From Salinisphaera sp. (GTDB taxonomy: Bacteria > Pseudomonadota > Gammaproteobacteria > Nevskiales > Salinisphaeraceae): a DNA stretch of 56,229 bases. Positions within the stretch are counted from its first letter, which is position 1; each line of letters opens with the position of its first letter. Both the position numbers and the translations under genes were made by a program. The stretch lies in contig JAQIBT010000126.1 in the NCBI GenBank assembly GCA_027858915.1, positions 1 to 56,229 on the forward strand, read 5' to 3'. Under the pieces are notes generated by a model. It saw only the letters and a program-made list of their open reading frames with translations, did no database searches and had not been told where the DNA came from. Below, piece by piece: positions 26,208-35,862 of this stretch.

Positions 26208-27250
26208 ACCAGACTCACCGCTTTGGAATCGGCAGCGCGGGTATGCATGCGGCCGAGTTCGAACACGGTTTCACCCGCGTCTTCCAGACAACGGCGCGCC
26301 TGGGGCACCTGATCGGCCGGCAGGACGACGCAAAAGCCGATGCCGTTGTTGAAGGTTCGATCCATTTCATGTGCGCTGACGTTTCCGGCCTCGGCCAGCC
26401 AATCGAAGATAGCCGGGCGCTGCCAGGCCGCGCGTTCCAGGGTGGCGGCCATGCCCTCCGGAATCACACGCTCGAAATTCTCGGCCAGCCCGCCGCCAGT
26501 GATATGAGCCATGGCGTGTATGTCGACCTCGTCCAGCGCCAGCAGCTGTCGGATCGCCTTGACATAGATCCGCGTGGGTGCGAGCAGGGCGTCTCCCAGC
26601 GTGGCATGACCAATAGCTGTGTCCAGCGTAGCGCCGGCGTGTTCGATGATATGACGGACCAGCGAATAGCCGTTCGAATGCGCGCCGGTCGAGGCCAGGC
26701 CCAGCACCACATCGCCGTCGGCCACGCGGCTGCCGTCGATACGCGCGTCGTACTCCACCACGCCGACGCAAAAACCGGCGAGATCGAAATCGCCGGCGGC
26801 ATACATGCCCGGCATTTCGGCTGTTTCGCCGCCGATCAGTGCAGCGCCTGCCTGGCGACAGCCCTCGGCGATGCTCTTGATCACCGGTGCCGCAACGGCA
26901 GGGTCCAGGTGGGCGGTGGCGTAGTAGTCAAGAAAGAACAGCGGTTCAGCGCCGGTGACCAGGACATCGTTGACGCACATGGCGACCAGGTCGATACCGA
27001 TGCCCTCGAACCGCTGGGCATCGATCGCCAGCCGCAGCTTGGTACCGACGCCGTCGGTGCCTGATACCAGCACCGGCCGCTGGTAGCGGTCGACCGGCAG
27101 TTCGAACAAGCCGCCGAAGCCACCCAGGCCGCCAATCACCTCCGGGCGGTTGGTGGCTTCGACCGGCCCGCGGATTTCATCCACGAGCCGGTTGCCGGCG
27201 TCGATATCCACGCCGGCATCGGCATAGGTCAGGGAAGGGCGTTCGCTCAC
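26204..27250 (-). CDS. purM: phosphoribosylformylglycinamidine cyclo-ligase
   Basis: 348 residues, full length. GTDGVGTKL is the ATP/substrate motif, with [12 protein letters not shown] at the start and the GGGLAEN segment later. It makes AIR, the fifth step of purine synthesis. It is the first gene of the purM-purN-DUF3108 operon and is divergent from perM. Confidence 0.97.
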   Translation of the reverse strand: MSERPSLTYADAGVDIDAGNRLVDEIRGPVEATNRPEVIGGLGGFGGLFELPVDRYQRPVLVSGTDGVGTKLRLAIDAQRFEGIGIDLVAMCVNDVLVTGAEPLFFLDYYATAHLDPAVAAPVIKSIAEGCRQAGAALIGGETAEMPGMYAAGDFDLAGFCVGVVEYDARIDGSRVADGDVVLGLASTGAHSNGYSLVRHIIEHAGATLDTAIGHATLGDALLAPTRIYVKAIRQLLALDEVDIHAMAHITGGGLAENFERVIPEGMAATLERAAWQRPAIFDWLAEAGNVSAHEMDRTFNNGIGFCVVLPADQVPQARRCLEDAGETVFELGRMHTRAADSKAVSLV

Positions 27251-27368
27251 GTCGGCAGCCTTTGCGGTCGTTGAAAGTCAGGCCGGAAATCGGCATCTTG
27301 CGTGCTATTGTACCGGCTCAATCCGGCGTCGTCCGTGTCCCCGTAGGACCGGGCGCGGGTTATTCAGA

Positions 27369-28439
27369 TTGTCGGAGATAGAGCGAAAGCCTATGCGCGG
27401 TCGGACGCTTGCCCTGATCGGTTTGGCTGCCCTGGTAGCGGCCATCGTATTGTTGCACTCGATGCTGCTGCCATTTGTGCTGGGAGCAGGCCTGGCCTAT
27501 GTCTGCGACCCGATTGTGGATCGCCTGCAACGCCTGCGATTATCACGCACCGTCGGCGTGATCATCGTGTTCGTTGTGCTGATCCTCGTGTTCGTACTCC
27601 TGACCTTCCTGCTGTTGCCGGTTCTGCAGGCCCAGTTCGATACCCTGATCCGTAGCCTGCCGCGCTATGCCGACTGGATACAGCGTACCTTCAATCCGTT
27701 GATTCACAAGTTTGCGCCGCGCGTTGGCGGCATCAACGCCGATTCCCTGCGGCAGTTGATTTCCAACAACTGGGGCTCGGCCAGCGGCCTGGCCTCGGCG
27801 GTGGCCAAGAAGGCGTTTTCATCGAGCACGGCGTTGTTTGCCATGGTGGTCAACCTGCTGCTGGTGCCGGTCATCATGTTCTATTTGCTGCGCGACTGGG
27901 ATCACATGACCGCGTTCATCCGATCGCAGCTGCCACGACGTTATGTAGAAACCATTACCGAGCTGGCACGGGAAACCGATGATGTGCTGGGTCATTTCAT
28001 CCGTGGCCAGGCACTCGTGATGGTTGTGCTCGGCAGTATTTATATCGCCGGCTTGTGGCTTGCCGGTCTGGACCTGGCGCTGGTGATCGGGCTCGGCGCC
28101 GGATTGATCAGCTTTGTGCCGTATGTCGGTGTGATCAGCGGTCTGACGATGGCCACGGTGGCTATGCTGGTACAGACTGGTGATCCGCTGCAGGTAATGT
28201 GGGTGTTTGTCGTCTTCGGCATCGGCCAGGTCATGGAGCAGATGGTGCTGACGCCGCTGTTGCTCGGTGAGGCAATCGGCCTGCATCCGGTCTGGGTGAT
28301 ATTCGCGGTGTTGGCCGGCGGCACGCTGTTTGGTTTCATCGGCGTGCTGCTGGCGTTGCCGGCGGCGGCGACGATCGCCGTGGTGGTTCGTTATGGTGGC
28401 AAGCGCTGGCGCGCCAGCCGGATCTATCTAGAACACTGA
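27369..28439 (+). CDS. AI-2E/PerM-family inner-membrane transporter
   Basis: Up to 356 residues (TTG 27369, or 348 from ATG 27393). Membrane helices at both ends flank a central soluble stretch. The segment FVPYVGVISG and the later EAIGLHPVWVIFAVLAGG are family signatures. The substrate is undefined for most members. It lies upstream of hda, an arrangement frequent in gammaproteobacteria, and divergent from purM. Confidence 0.87.
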   Translation: MSEIERKPMRGRTLALIGLAALVAAIVLLHSMLLPFVLGAGLAYVCDPIVDRLQRLRLSRTVGVIIVFVVLILVFVLLTFLLLPVLQAQFDTLIRSLPRYADWIQRTFNPLIHKFAPRVGGINADSLRQLISNNWGSASGLASAVAKKAFSSSTALFAMVVNLLLVPVIMFYLLRDWDHMTAFIRSQLPRRYVETITELARETDDVLGHFIRGQALVMVVLGSIYIAGLWLAGLDLALVIGLGAGLISFVPYVGVISGLTMATVAMLVQTGDPLQVMWVFVVFGIGQVMEQMVLTPLLLGEAIGLHPVWVIFAVLAGGTLFGFIGVLLALPAAATIAVVVRYGGKRWRASRIYLEH

Positions 28440-28582
28440 CTTTCATTCGGGCGCCATCGCTTGTCTTGCCGCGAGCTGCGCGACTCGGCATGCTGACGCG
28501 CCCAGACCCGGGTCGCTGTGCGACCCCGATCCATACACGCGGGTAGCCGCTGGCGCTCGCTGCTCAGACAAGGACGATGTGC

Positions 28583-29293
28583 ATGCCTGTTCAGCTCGTA
28601 CTCGGCGTTCAGCTGCCGGCCTCGGCCACGCTCGATGCCTTTGTGGGCGAGGTGAACGCGGAGGTGAAAGCGGGCGTATGCCAGCTCGTCGAAGGGCGTA
28701 GCGAGCGTCTGTTCATCCACGGACCGGTGGCGTCTGGCAAGACACATCTGCTGCAGGCCGCTTGTCGTGCCGTCGGCGATACCGGCGCGCGCAGCGTGTA
28801 TCTGCCGATGGCCCAGATCGCCGAAGAGGCCGCGGGCCTGTTTGCCGGGCTCGACGGTATGGACTGTGTCTGCGTCGACGATGTGCAATCAATCGCCGGC
28901 CATCGCGAGACCGAGATCGCACTGCTGAGCCTGTCTGACGGCCTGCGTAGTCGAGGCGCGCGGCTGTTGTGTGCAGCTGCGCGCCCGCCGCGTGAACTCG
29001 GGCTCGCACTACCCGATCTGGCGAGTCGACTGGGTTGGGGCGGTGCCATGACCTGTGCGCCCTTGGACGACGACGACAAGCATGCGCTGCTGGTCAAGCG
29101 TGCCGCTCAGCGCGGCATGCAATTGCCCGACAGCACCGCGCGCTGGCTGCTGCGTCACGGCGAGCACGACGTGCCGGCACTGATGCAGTCGCTGGACCTG
29201 CTCGATCGCGCCTCCCTGTCCGCGCATCGTCGTCTGACGATTCCGTTCGTCAAGCAGGCGTTGGCTGAGGCTCCAGGCGGCAACACGCCCTAG
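28583..29293 (+). CDS. hda: DnaA regulatory inactivator Hda
   Basis: 236 residues from ATG 28583, which has AAGGA at proper distance. ATG 28577 is too close to it. The AAA+ core has Walker A GPVASGKTHL, Walker B CVCVDDVQ and the DLASRLGWG sensor region. The N-terminal QLVLGVQLP fits the clamp-binding peptide position (consensus QL.LP). Hda with the sliding clamp stimulates ATP hydrolysis by DnaA after initiation. Confidence 0.92.
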   Translation: MPVQLVLGVQLPASATLDAFVGEVNAEVKAGVCQLVEGRSERLFIHGPVASGKTHLLQAACRAVGDTGARSVYLPMAQIAEEAAGLFAGLDGMDCVCVDDVQSIAGHRETEIALLSLSDGLRSRGARLLCAAARPPRELGLALPDLASRLGWGGAMTCAPLDDDDKHALLVKRAAQRGMQLPDSTARWLLRHGEHDVPALMQSLDLLDRASLSAHRRLTIPFVKQALAEAPGGNTP

Positions 29294-29307
29294 TGAAACA
29301 CGGATTT

Positions 29308-29487
29308 GTCCGCAAACGCAGCAAATTGCTTAACGCTATGGTGCCTAGCCGGCGCTAATACAAAAGGCATTTTTATCCGCAGCCGAGAATTATCGAACGT
29401 TTTGCTTTTAGTCTGCGTCATCTGCGGATAAATGCTTTTGTCTTATTTGCGCTTAGCAGCTTGCTGCGTTCGCGTTCATTTGCGGAC
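29308..29487. repeat. long inverted-repeat element B
   Basis: It is delimited by GTCCGCAAA (29308) and TTTGCGGAC (to 29487). An inner arm GGCATTTTTATCCGCAG (29366-29382) is inverted at 29422-29440 (CTGCGGATAAATGC). The arms also share GCAGCAAxxTGCTxA. It occupies the hda-wrbA convergent gap. Confidence 0.75.
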
Positions 29488-29558
29488 GGTAGTGCCTGTG
29501 TTCTTAAAGCTGCTTGCCGCAATATCCGACTTATCAATCGGCCTGATCGCAGTAACGC

Positions 29559-30176
29559 TCACGGCGCAGGCGGCGCACCGCGCTTGAGCCGGGCGGCGAT
29601 ATCGGCCACCCGAGCGCCGAGATTGCGCGCCAGTTTCTTCTCGATCTCGGTAAACGGGTTGTCGCCCATGGAGCCGGATACGTGGCTGGCGCCGTAGGGC
29701 GTGCCGCCAGAGCTCGTTTCAGCCAGCAGGTCGTCGGCGGTATAGGTCAGGCCGGTGATCAGCATGCCGTGATGGATCAGCGGCAGCATCATCGATAACA
29801 GGGTGGTTTCCTGGCCGCCGTGCAGGCTGCCGGTGGAGGTAAATACCGCACCCGGCTTGCCGGCGAGCGTGCCGGACAGCCACTGGCCGGACAGGGTGTC
29901 GATGAAGTATTTGAGCGGCGCGCCCATGTTGCCGAAGCGCGTCGGGGAACCGATGATCAGCCCGGCGCAGTCTTCCAGATCGTCGGGATCGACGTAGGGC
30001 GCGCCAGCGCTGGGCACCGGTTCGTCTACAGCCTCGCTGGTCGGCGACACGGTTGGCACGGTGCGCACGCGCGCCGCCATGCCGTCAATCCGTGCCACAC
30101 CGCGGGCGATTTCATTGGCCAGGATTGCCGTCGATCCGTTGCGGCTGTAGTAGATGATCAGGATGTTATCGCTCAT
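29559..30176 (-). CDS. wrbA: NAD(P)H:quinone oxidoreductase, WrbA type
   Basis: 205 residues from ATG 30176. The flavodoxin FMN loop is YYSRNGSTAILA, and the GSPTRFGNM, TSTGSLHGGQE and GGTPYGASHVSG motifs are exact WrbA signatures. The longer frame from 30803 runs through the neighbouring gene. WrbA reduces quinones with two electrons in oxidative stress. Confidence 0.94.
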   Translation of the reverse strand: MSDNILIIYYSRNGSTAILANEIARGVARIDGMAARVRTVPTVSPTSEAVDEPVPSAGAPYVDPDDLEDCAGLIIGSPTRFGNMGAPLKYFIDTLSGQWLSGTLAGKPGAVFTSTGSLHGGQETTLLSMMLPLIHHGMLITGLTYTADDLLAETSSGGTPYGASHVSGSMGDNPFTEIEKKLARNLGARVADIAARLKRGAPPAP

Positions 30177-30253
30177 CGAAGCGGTGCCGGTGGATAGCTG
30201 GGAAGACCATGCTGATTGGCGGCGCGTCTGCCTGCAACTGTTGTCGCTACGGT

Positions 30254-30835
30254 TCAGCGAGTCTCCCAGCGCTGATTGAGCGCGGCCTGCACCCGCATCG
30301 GATACCAGTATTGGCCCAAACTGCCGTTGTAGCGCGCCAGCGCGCGGATGATATTGCCGTGCTCTATCTTCAGATAATAAGCGAGGATCGTGCAGCCGTA
30401 GCGCAGGTTGGTCTGCATGTCGAACAGGTTGTCGTCTGGCTTGCCGATCTCCTTCACCCAGAAGGGCATGACCTGCATCAGCCCGCGTGCGCCGGCGCCT
30501 GAGATGGCAAAACGCTGGAAACGCGACTCTACCTGGATCAGTGCCAGGACGATCTGCGGGCTGATGCCGGCCCTGGTGGCATCGGCGTGGACGGCGCGCA
30601 GCAACGCCATGCGGCGCCCGGTATCCGGCAGCATCGGCGCGAGCCGGGTGGACATATCCAGCAGCCAGACCTCGGCCGCATAGCGGTTGGAGAAGCTGGT
30701 CGATTGCTGCACGGCCGCCATCAGCTGACGGCGCATTTTCGGATCGATATGATCGGGAACCGCCGCGACCGCGAACACGCGCGGCGCGGCGACCAGCAGC
30801 CACAGGCAGACCAACAGCCGGAACCGGCGTGTCAT
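30254..30835 (-). CDS. lytic murein transglycosylase (Slt-like)
   Basis: 193 residues from ATG 30835, with a signal peptide (LLVCLWLLVAA). The catalytic Glu is in LIQVESRFQ, and GARGLMQVMPFW and ARYNGSLGQYWYP are the lysozyme-like signatures. It cleaves peptidoglycan glycan strands in the periplasm. It starts 4 nt after the proS stop, so it may be cotranscribed with it. Confidence 0.9.
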   Translation of the reverse strand: MTRRFRLLVCLWLLVAAPRVFAVAAVPDHIDPKMRRQLMAAVQQSTSFSNRYAAEVWLLDMSTRLAPMLPDTGRRMALLRAVHADATRAGISPQIVLALIQVESRFQRFAISGAGARGLMQVMPFWVKEIGKPDDNLFDMQTNLRYGCTILAYYLKIEHGNIIRALARYNGSLGQYWYPMRVQAALNQRWETR

Positions 30836-30839
30836 GACA

Positions 30840-32555
30840 TCACTGACCCTCGGGACGGCCCATGGCCTCGGCAATCGCAGCCAGGCTGTTCTCGACCTGG
30901 CGCGACTCGCTGTCGCGCCGGCCTTTGTACTCCAGCTTGCCGGCGTCGAGCCCGCGCTCGGACACCACGATGCGATGTGGGATGCCGATCAGCTCGGCGT
31001 CGGCAAACATGGGCCCAGGGCGCAGGCCACGATCGTCGTAGGCGGCGTCGATGCCTGCCGTGCGTGCCTCGGCGTACAACTGTTCGCAGGCCGCGCGTAC
31101 GCGCTCGGACTTGTCGGCCTTGATCGGAATGATTACCAGATCGAACGGTGCGATCGCTTCTGGCCAGCAGATGCCAGCGTCGTCGTGTGCCTGTTCGATC
31201 GCGGCCGCGACCACGCGCGATACGCCGAAGCCGTAGCAGCCCATCTGCGGCGTGACGTTGGCGCCGGATTCGTCGAGCACGGTGAGATTCATCGATGCGC
31301 TGTACTTGTCGCCCAGTTGAAAGACATGGCCGACTTCGATCCCGCGCAGGATTTCCAGCGTGCCCTGGCCGTCTGGGCTGGCGTCGCCGGCCACCACATC
31401 GCGCAGATCGGCAAAACGCGGCTCGGGATGATCGCGGCCCCAGTTGAAATGGGTGAAGTGCGAGCCATCGTAATTGGCGCCAACGACCAGGTCCGACGCA
31501 TGGGTCAGCGCATGATCGGCAATCACTGGGATATTGACGTTGACCGGCCCAAGCGAGCCGGGGCCGGCCCCGAAGTGCTCGCGGATGGTGGCTTCGTCGG
31601 CCATGGTCAGGGGAGCGGCGATACCGTCGAGATTCTCAGCCTTGATCTCGTTGAGCTTGTGATCGCCGCGCAGCACCAGCAGGACGGGCAGGCCATCGTC
31701 GCCCATGACTACGATTGATTTCGCGGTCTGCGTTGCGTCGACTGACAGGAATTCACACAGCCCGGCAATGGTCGCCACGCCGGGCGTGGCGATCTTTTTC
31801 AGTTCGCCGCCAGGAGCGGCGCGTTTGCCGGTTGGCGCTATCGTGCCCGCCGCTTCCACGTTGGCAGCGTAGTGGCCGCTCGTGGATACCGCCAGCGCAT
31901 CCTCACCGGAGCCGGCCAACACATGGAATTCCTCGGATCGGGCACCGCCGATATCACCGGAGTCGGCGGCGACTACGCGATAGTCCAGGCCGATGCGATC
32001 GAGGATGCGCACATAGGCGCTGCGGACCTTGTGATACTCACGATTCAGATCGGCCTCGTCGATATGGAAAGAGTAGGCGTCCTTCATGATGAATTCACGC
32101 GCGCGCATCAGGCCGAAGCGCGGACGGATCTCGTCACGAAACTTGGTCTGGATCTGGTAGAAGTTCACCGGCAGCTGCTTGTAGCTGCGAAAGTCCCGGC
32201 GCACGAAATCGGTGATGACCTCTTCATGCGTAGGCCCGAAGCAGTACTCGCGCTCGCCGCGATCAGTCATGCGCAGCATCAGCGGTCCCATGGCCTCCCA
32301 ACGCCCGGATTCGCGCCACAGCTCGGCCGGCTGAATCGCCGGCATCAAGACTTCCAGCGCGCCGATATTGTCCATTTCCTCGCGGATGATGGCTTCCACG
32401 CGGCGTAATACGCGCATGCCCAATGGTGCCCATGTATAAAGTCCGGCGCCCAGGCGGCGGATCATGCCGGCGCGTAGCATCAACTGATGCGACACGATTT
32501 CGGCATCGGCCGGGGTTTCCTTGGTGGTCGACAGGGCAAGAGCGGATAGGCGCAT
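30840..32555 (-). CDS. proS: prolyl-tRNA synthetase
   Basis: 571 residues, matching the bacterial form with its INS editing insertion (E. coli 572). Class II motifs include LPVNFYQIQTKFRDE, the GPTHEEVI segment and a C-terminal anticodon domain. It charges tRNA-Pro in the cytosol. The next gene downstream is the transglycosylase. Confidence 0.98.
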   Translation of the reverse strand: MRLSALALSTTKETPADAEIVSHQLMLRAGMIRRLGAGLYTWAPLGMRVLRRVEAIIREEMDNIGALEVLMPAIQPAELWRESGRWEAMGPLMLRMTDRGEREYCFGPTHEEVITDFVRRDFRSYKQLPVNFYQIQTKFRDEIRPRFGLMRAREFIMKDAYSFHIDEADLNREYHKVRSAYVRILDRIGLDYRVVAADSGDIGGARSEEFHVLAGSGEDALAVSTSGHYAANVEAAGTIAPTGKRAAPGGELKKIATPGVATIAGLCEFLSVDATQTAKSIVVMGDDGLPVLLVLRGDHKLNEIKAENLDGIAAPLTMADEATIREHFGAGPGSLGPVNVNIPVIADHALTHASDLVVGANYDGSHFTHFNWGRDHPEPRFADLRDVVAGDASPDGQGTLEILRGIEVGHVFQLGDKYSASMNLTVLDESGANVTPQMGCYGFGVSRVVAAAIEQAHDDAGICWPEAIAPFDLVIIPIKADKSERVRAACEQLYAEARTAGIDAAYDDRGLRPGPMFADAELIGIPHRIVVSERGLDAGKLEYKGRRDSESRQVENSLAAIAEAMGRPEGQ

Positions 32556-32630
32556 GAGGCAGCTTCGGCGGTGGAGGGTCAGTCGTGATTCTACAAAAAA
32601 GCGTCGTCTACAGTACGCCCAGCACGTGGA

Positions 32631-33071
32631 TCAGCGACATAGCAGGGTTATCGGCCATGCCTCGGCGCCGTTGAGTGCCCAGGCCCGCAGGCGTTGATCG
32701 GGTGCGGCATGCGGGCTGATGATCAGCGCGGCAACGCCCGGGTAACTGTGCCCCGCCAGATCGTGCGCGGAGGGTATTGCCGGGCTGGTTGGATGCGAAT
32801 GATAGATCGCGATCAGCTGCTCGCCGCGCTCGCGCATGGCCCGGAACGCTGCAATCTGTTCGGCCGGGTCCATCTCGAATCGGCTGTCTGCCTGGCAAGC
32901 CCGGTTGTGGATGACATACCGGGTGATCGGGCCATGGCGGTCGCTTGTGCAGGCCAGGAAACCGCAGATCTCGCGATCTTCGGCGGCGCGCGCTTGGGCG
33001 ATCAGCGTCTCACACAGGGCACCGGTCAAGCGCAGCGGCGCCTCGGTGGTCGGCGCAACGTCCCGGCTCAT
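32631..33071 (-). CDS. JAMM/MPN-domain metallopeptidase (M67-like)
   Basis: 146 residues from ATG 33071. Glu34 in EICGFL and the zinc motif HSHPxxxxxxSxxD (H91, H93, S101, D104) form a complete JAMM site. Bacterial members cleave isopeptide-like or sulphur-carrier tails, but none of the usual ThiS/MoeB/E1 partners is adjacent. It overlaps the CDF-like gene by 4 nt (ATGA), so it is a coupled member of a three-gene operon. Its target is unknown. Confidence 0.85.
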   Translation of the reverse strand: MSRDVAPTTEAPLRLTGALCETLIAQARAAEDREICGFLACTSDRHGPITRYVIHNRACQADSRFEMDPAEQIAAFRAMRERGEQLIAIYHSHPTSPAIPSAHDLAGHSYPGVAALIISPHAAPDQRLRAWALNGAEAWPITLLCR

Positions 33072-34087
33072 GGTTTGCCCTCGTGGGCAGGCAGGTCGCC
33101 GTAACAAGGACGATAATGCTCTAGAATACGGTCTCCGACCGGCACCAGATGGAAGTCCAGCAGGCGCCAATCCATGGCCTCGATATCCAGTCGGGCCTGA
33201 TCGAAACGGGCGATCAGATCGTGTCCGCCGGCCGGCTGGACCAGCGCAATACCGGTCAGTAACCGGCCTTCCTCGCGCATGCGGATCCGTACGTCGGCGA
33301 CCCAGTCCAGCGAGCGTAGATAATCCTGTATCTGCCCGCCGAGCGGATCGAGCGCATGGCTGCCTACCCGGCGCGGCACCTCGTCGCTCAGATCACATAC
33401 CGCGGTGCGCAAATGTCGTGCCCCTTGCCAGGTGACATCCACGCCGATGAACAGAGTCGCTGCGAAGTCGAGCCACCAGGCACCCAGGCCGATCCCGAGT
33501 ACGCCGACGATGGCCGCGCTTCCGGACAACCAGTTGACCCGTCCCATCGATGCGTCGGCGTACAGCACTTTGTCGTGCAGCGAAATCGCCAGCTGCTGCC
33601 GGCGTCGGCCGATCACCCAGGGCACCGCGGCGCTGTAGACCAGCGCGGCAATGATCCACCAGCCGGGCCAATGACTCCAGCCCCCCGCGGCGTCGATAGG
33701 CGTCAGGCCGGGTTGATGATGCTCGACCAGCGACCGGGCACCGGCGAGCAGCAGATAGAGTCCCATGCACGTCAGTGCAAGCGCGGACGCGAGAAACGCG
33801 ATGGTGCCGGCGCGATAGAAACCATAAGGAAAACGCCGCGTCGGCGGCTTCGCCTCGATGTGAACCGCGGCCAGAAACGCGAACGGCGGCAGTAGAGCCC
33901 ACAGGCTTTTCAGCCAGATCGCCTGTAATGCCTGACTGCTGCCCAGTGCCGTATAAAGCGCGACCACCACGCTGATACGCAACACTAGCGTCCTCCACTC
34001 CTGGCGCTGCGCGCGACGCAGCAGTCGTTGCTGGGCCTTGGGTAACTCGCCTGGCTGGCGCGGTTGTGGACGAGGGGCCTCGCTCAC
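33068..34087 (-). CDS. CDF-family-like membrane protein, metal ligands apparently lost
   Basis: 339 residues from GTG 34087 (GTGA overlap with the upstream gene). Membrane helices alternate with the family landmark PYGFYRAG (87-94) and a C-terminal cytoplasmic domain. In ordinary CDF efflux pumps helix 2 carries a metal-binding [HD]xxxD pair. Here the matching stretch SLWALLPPFAF (61-71) has no Asp. In helix 5 the ligands seem reduced to ADAS...VN (177-185). It may be a degenerate or non-metal transporter. Cotranscription with a JAMM protease is unusual. Confidence 0.75.
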   Translation of the reverse strand: MSEAPRPQPRQPGELPKAQQRLLRRAQRQEWRTLVLRISVVVALYTALGSSQALQAIWLKSLWALLPPFAFLAAVHIEAKPPTRRFPYGFYRAGTIAFLASALALTCMGLYLLLAGARSLVEHHQPGLTPIDAAGGWSHWPGWWIIAALVYSAAVPWVIGRRRQQLAISLHDKVLYADASMGRVNWLSGSAAIVGVLGIGLGAWWLDFAATLFIGVDVTWQGARHLRTAVCDLSDEVPRRVGSHALDPLGGQIQDYLRSLDWVADVRIRMREEGRLLTGIALVQPAGGHDLIARFDQARLDIEAMDWRLLDFHLVPVGDRILEHYRPCYGDLPAHEGKP

Positions 34088-34608
34088 GGGTAGATGTGGA
34101 TAGGTGTGCCGTCGGGAACGCGCGCCCAGATGTCGTCGATAGCCGCGTCTGATACCGCGATGCAACCGTTTGTCCAATCGCCAGTCCGCACGCGCGAGTC
34201 ATAAGTCGGCTGGCCGTGAATCATGATGTTGTTGCCGGCGGGCACACCATGGGCTCTGGCATACGCTCGGTCCTGTTTGCCAGGGTAGGTGATGTGCAGC
34301 GAGCGATGGAAACGGCTGTCGGAATTGCGCCAGTCCAGCGTATAGGCGCCAATCGGCGTCTTGTCGTCACCCTGCTCGCGCTTGGTGCCGATCGGGCTGA
34401 GTCCGAGCGCAATCGGATACTGGCCGACGATCAGCCCGTGATCATAAAGATAGAGCACGCGCTCGGACTTCATGACGACGACCAGATCGACCGGCGACAG
34501 GTTCGCCGATGAAGCCATTGCCAAGGTCGATGACAGGCTGCCTGCCAGCGCGGCGGTCAGCGGCAACAGCCAGCCGAGCCACGTCAGCGCTGTACTGAGT
34601 CGCTTCAT
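34084..34608 (-). CDS. L,D-transpeptidase (YkuD domain)
   Basis: 174 residues with an N-terminal signal or anchor. The YkuD core begins DLVVVMKSERVLYLY, with H131 and catalytic C149 in GDWTNGCIAVS. It forms 3-3 cross-links or anchors proteins in peptidoglycan. It is first in a unit overlapping the CDF-like gene (4 nt), then JAMM. Divergent from idh. Confidence 0.9.
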   Translation of the reverse strand: MKRLSTALTWLGWLLPLTAALAGSLSSTLAMASSANLSPVDLVVVMKSERVLYLYDHGLIVGQYPIALGLSPIGTKREQGDDKTPIGAYTLDWRNSDSRFHRSLHITYPGKQDRAYARAHGVPAGNNIMIHGQPTYDSRVRTGDWTNGCIAVSDAAIDDIWARVPDGTPIHIYP

Positions 34609-34760
34609 GCCCCTCGTTTACCTCGAGAATCCGTGTCTGCGGTTGTCGTTGCATACAGCACGCGATGATAGGATGCCATAAACAAAGTCTGGCAGCGTAT
34701 GGCTCCTTGTATTACGGGATCTGGCGGTCAGGCGCGAATCGATTCGAACCGGAGCAGGCC

Positions 34761-35771
34761 ATGAGCAAGATACCCCTTACTGTCATCAGAGGCGATGGCA
34801 TCGGGCCGGATATTGTCGATGCCGCACTTCGGGTGATCGAAGCTGTGCAGGCCGAATTCGACTATGACTTCGTCAAGGTCGGGCAGGCCGCTCTGGAAGA
34901 CGGCGAGACCGATCCGTTGCCACAGTCGGCGGTGGCCTCGATCGAGCGTACTGGGCTAGTGCTCAAGGGTCCCGTGACCACGCCGGTGGGCAAGGGTTAT
35001 CGTTCGGTCAACGTAGCGATGCGCAAGCACTTCGATCTGTATGCCAACGTGCGGCCAACCATCAGCCTGCCGGGCACCCGCTCGCGCTATAACGATCTGG
35101 ATATCATCACGGTGCGCGAAAACACGGGCGGCATGTACTCGGGCGAGGGGCAGACGGTGTCCGAGGACGGCAACCGCGCGGAGGCGCTGTCGGTGGTTAC
35201 CCGGAGCCAGTGCGAGCGCATCATTCGTTTTGCGTTTGACCTGGCCCGCGCCCGTGGCCGCAAGAAAGTCACGCTGGCCCACAAGGCCAACATCATGAAA
35301 TCCACGTCCGGGCTGTTTCTGGAAGTCGGCCGGCAGATCTCCGAGGAATACGACGATCTGGAGCACGACGAGGTCATCGTGGATGCCTGCGCCATGAAGC
35401 TGGTCATGTATCCGGAAACCTTCGATGTCATCGTGACCACCAATCTATTCGGCGATATTCTCTCGGATCTGTGTGCGGGCCTGATCGGGGGTTTGGGTCT
35501 GGCGCCGGGCGCGAATATCGGGGATGGCTGTGCCATGTTCGAGGCAGTGCACGGCAGCGCGCCGGATATTGCCGGCAAGGGTATCGCCAATCCCACATCG
35601 GTTATTCTCGCCACCGCGCTGATGCTGGATCACCTGGATCAACAGGACAAGGCCGAGCGTATCCGTAAGGCGGTGCGCGCCGCGATAGCCGATCACGATC
35701 GCACCACACCTGACCTGGGCGGCGATGGTGGCACCGATGGCTTTACCGACGCGATTATCGAGCGCCTCTGA
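34761..35771 (+). CDS. isocitrate dehydrogenase, NAD-type
   Basis: 336 residues from ATG 34761 with GGAG upstream. Family blocks are IRGDGIGPD, SVNVAMRKHFDLYANVRP, TVRENTGGMYSG, NLFGDILSD and VHGSAPDIAGKGIANP. The small size and this substrate loop point to NAD-dependent isocitrate dehydrogenase rather than the NADP form or 3-isopropylmalate dehydrogenase. TCA-cycle enzyme. Followed by a strong terminator. Confidence 0.9.
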   Translation: MSKIPLTVIRGDGIGPDIVDAALRVIEAVQAEFDYDFVKVGQAALEDGETDPLPQSAVASIERTGLVLKGPVTTPVGKGYRSVNVAMRKHFDLYANVRPTISLPGTRSRYNDLDIITVRENTGGMYSGEGQTVSEDGNRAEALSVVTRSQCERIIRFAFDLARARGRKKVTLAHKANIMKSTSGLFLEVGRQISEEYDDLEHDEVIVDACAMKLVMYPETFDVIVTTNLFGDILSDLCAGLIGGLGLAPGANIGDGCAMFEAVHGSAPDIAGKGIANPTSVILATALMLDHLDQQDKAERIRKAVRAAIADHDRTTPDLGGDGGTDGFTDAIIERL

Positions 35772-35805
35772 GCAAGCCAATACGCCTGGCGGATAACGCC
35801 AAACT

Positions 35806-35842
35806 GAAAAACCCGCCCGTCTTCCGACGTGCGGGTTTTTGT
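35806..35842. terminator. bidirectional Rho-independent terminator
   Basis: AAAAACCCGC (35806-35815) pairs with GCGGGTTTTT (35831-35840) around a 15-nt loop, with A- and T-tracts on the two sides. It serves idh and the convergent PEP-CTERM gene. Confidence 0.9.
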
Positions 35843-35862
35843 GATCCGCGCTGGGGCGTGGT

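Noticed and set aside
29559-30803. 414-residue frame joining wrbA to a long N-terminal extension
   Set aside because: The extension is an out-of-frame reading of the transglycosylase gene. WrbA starts at 30176.
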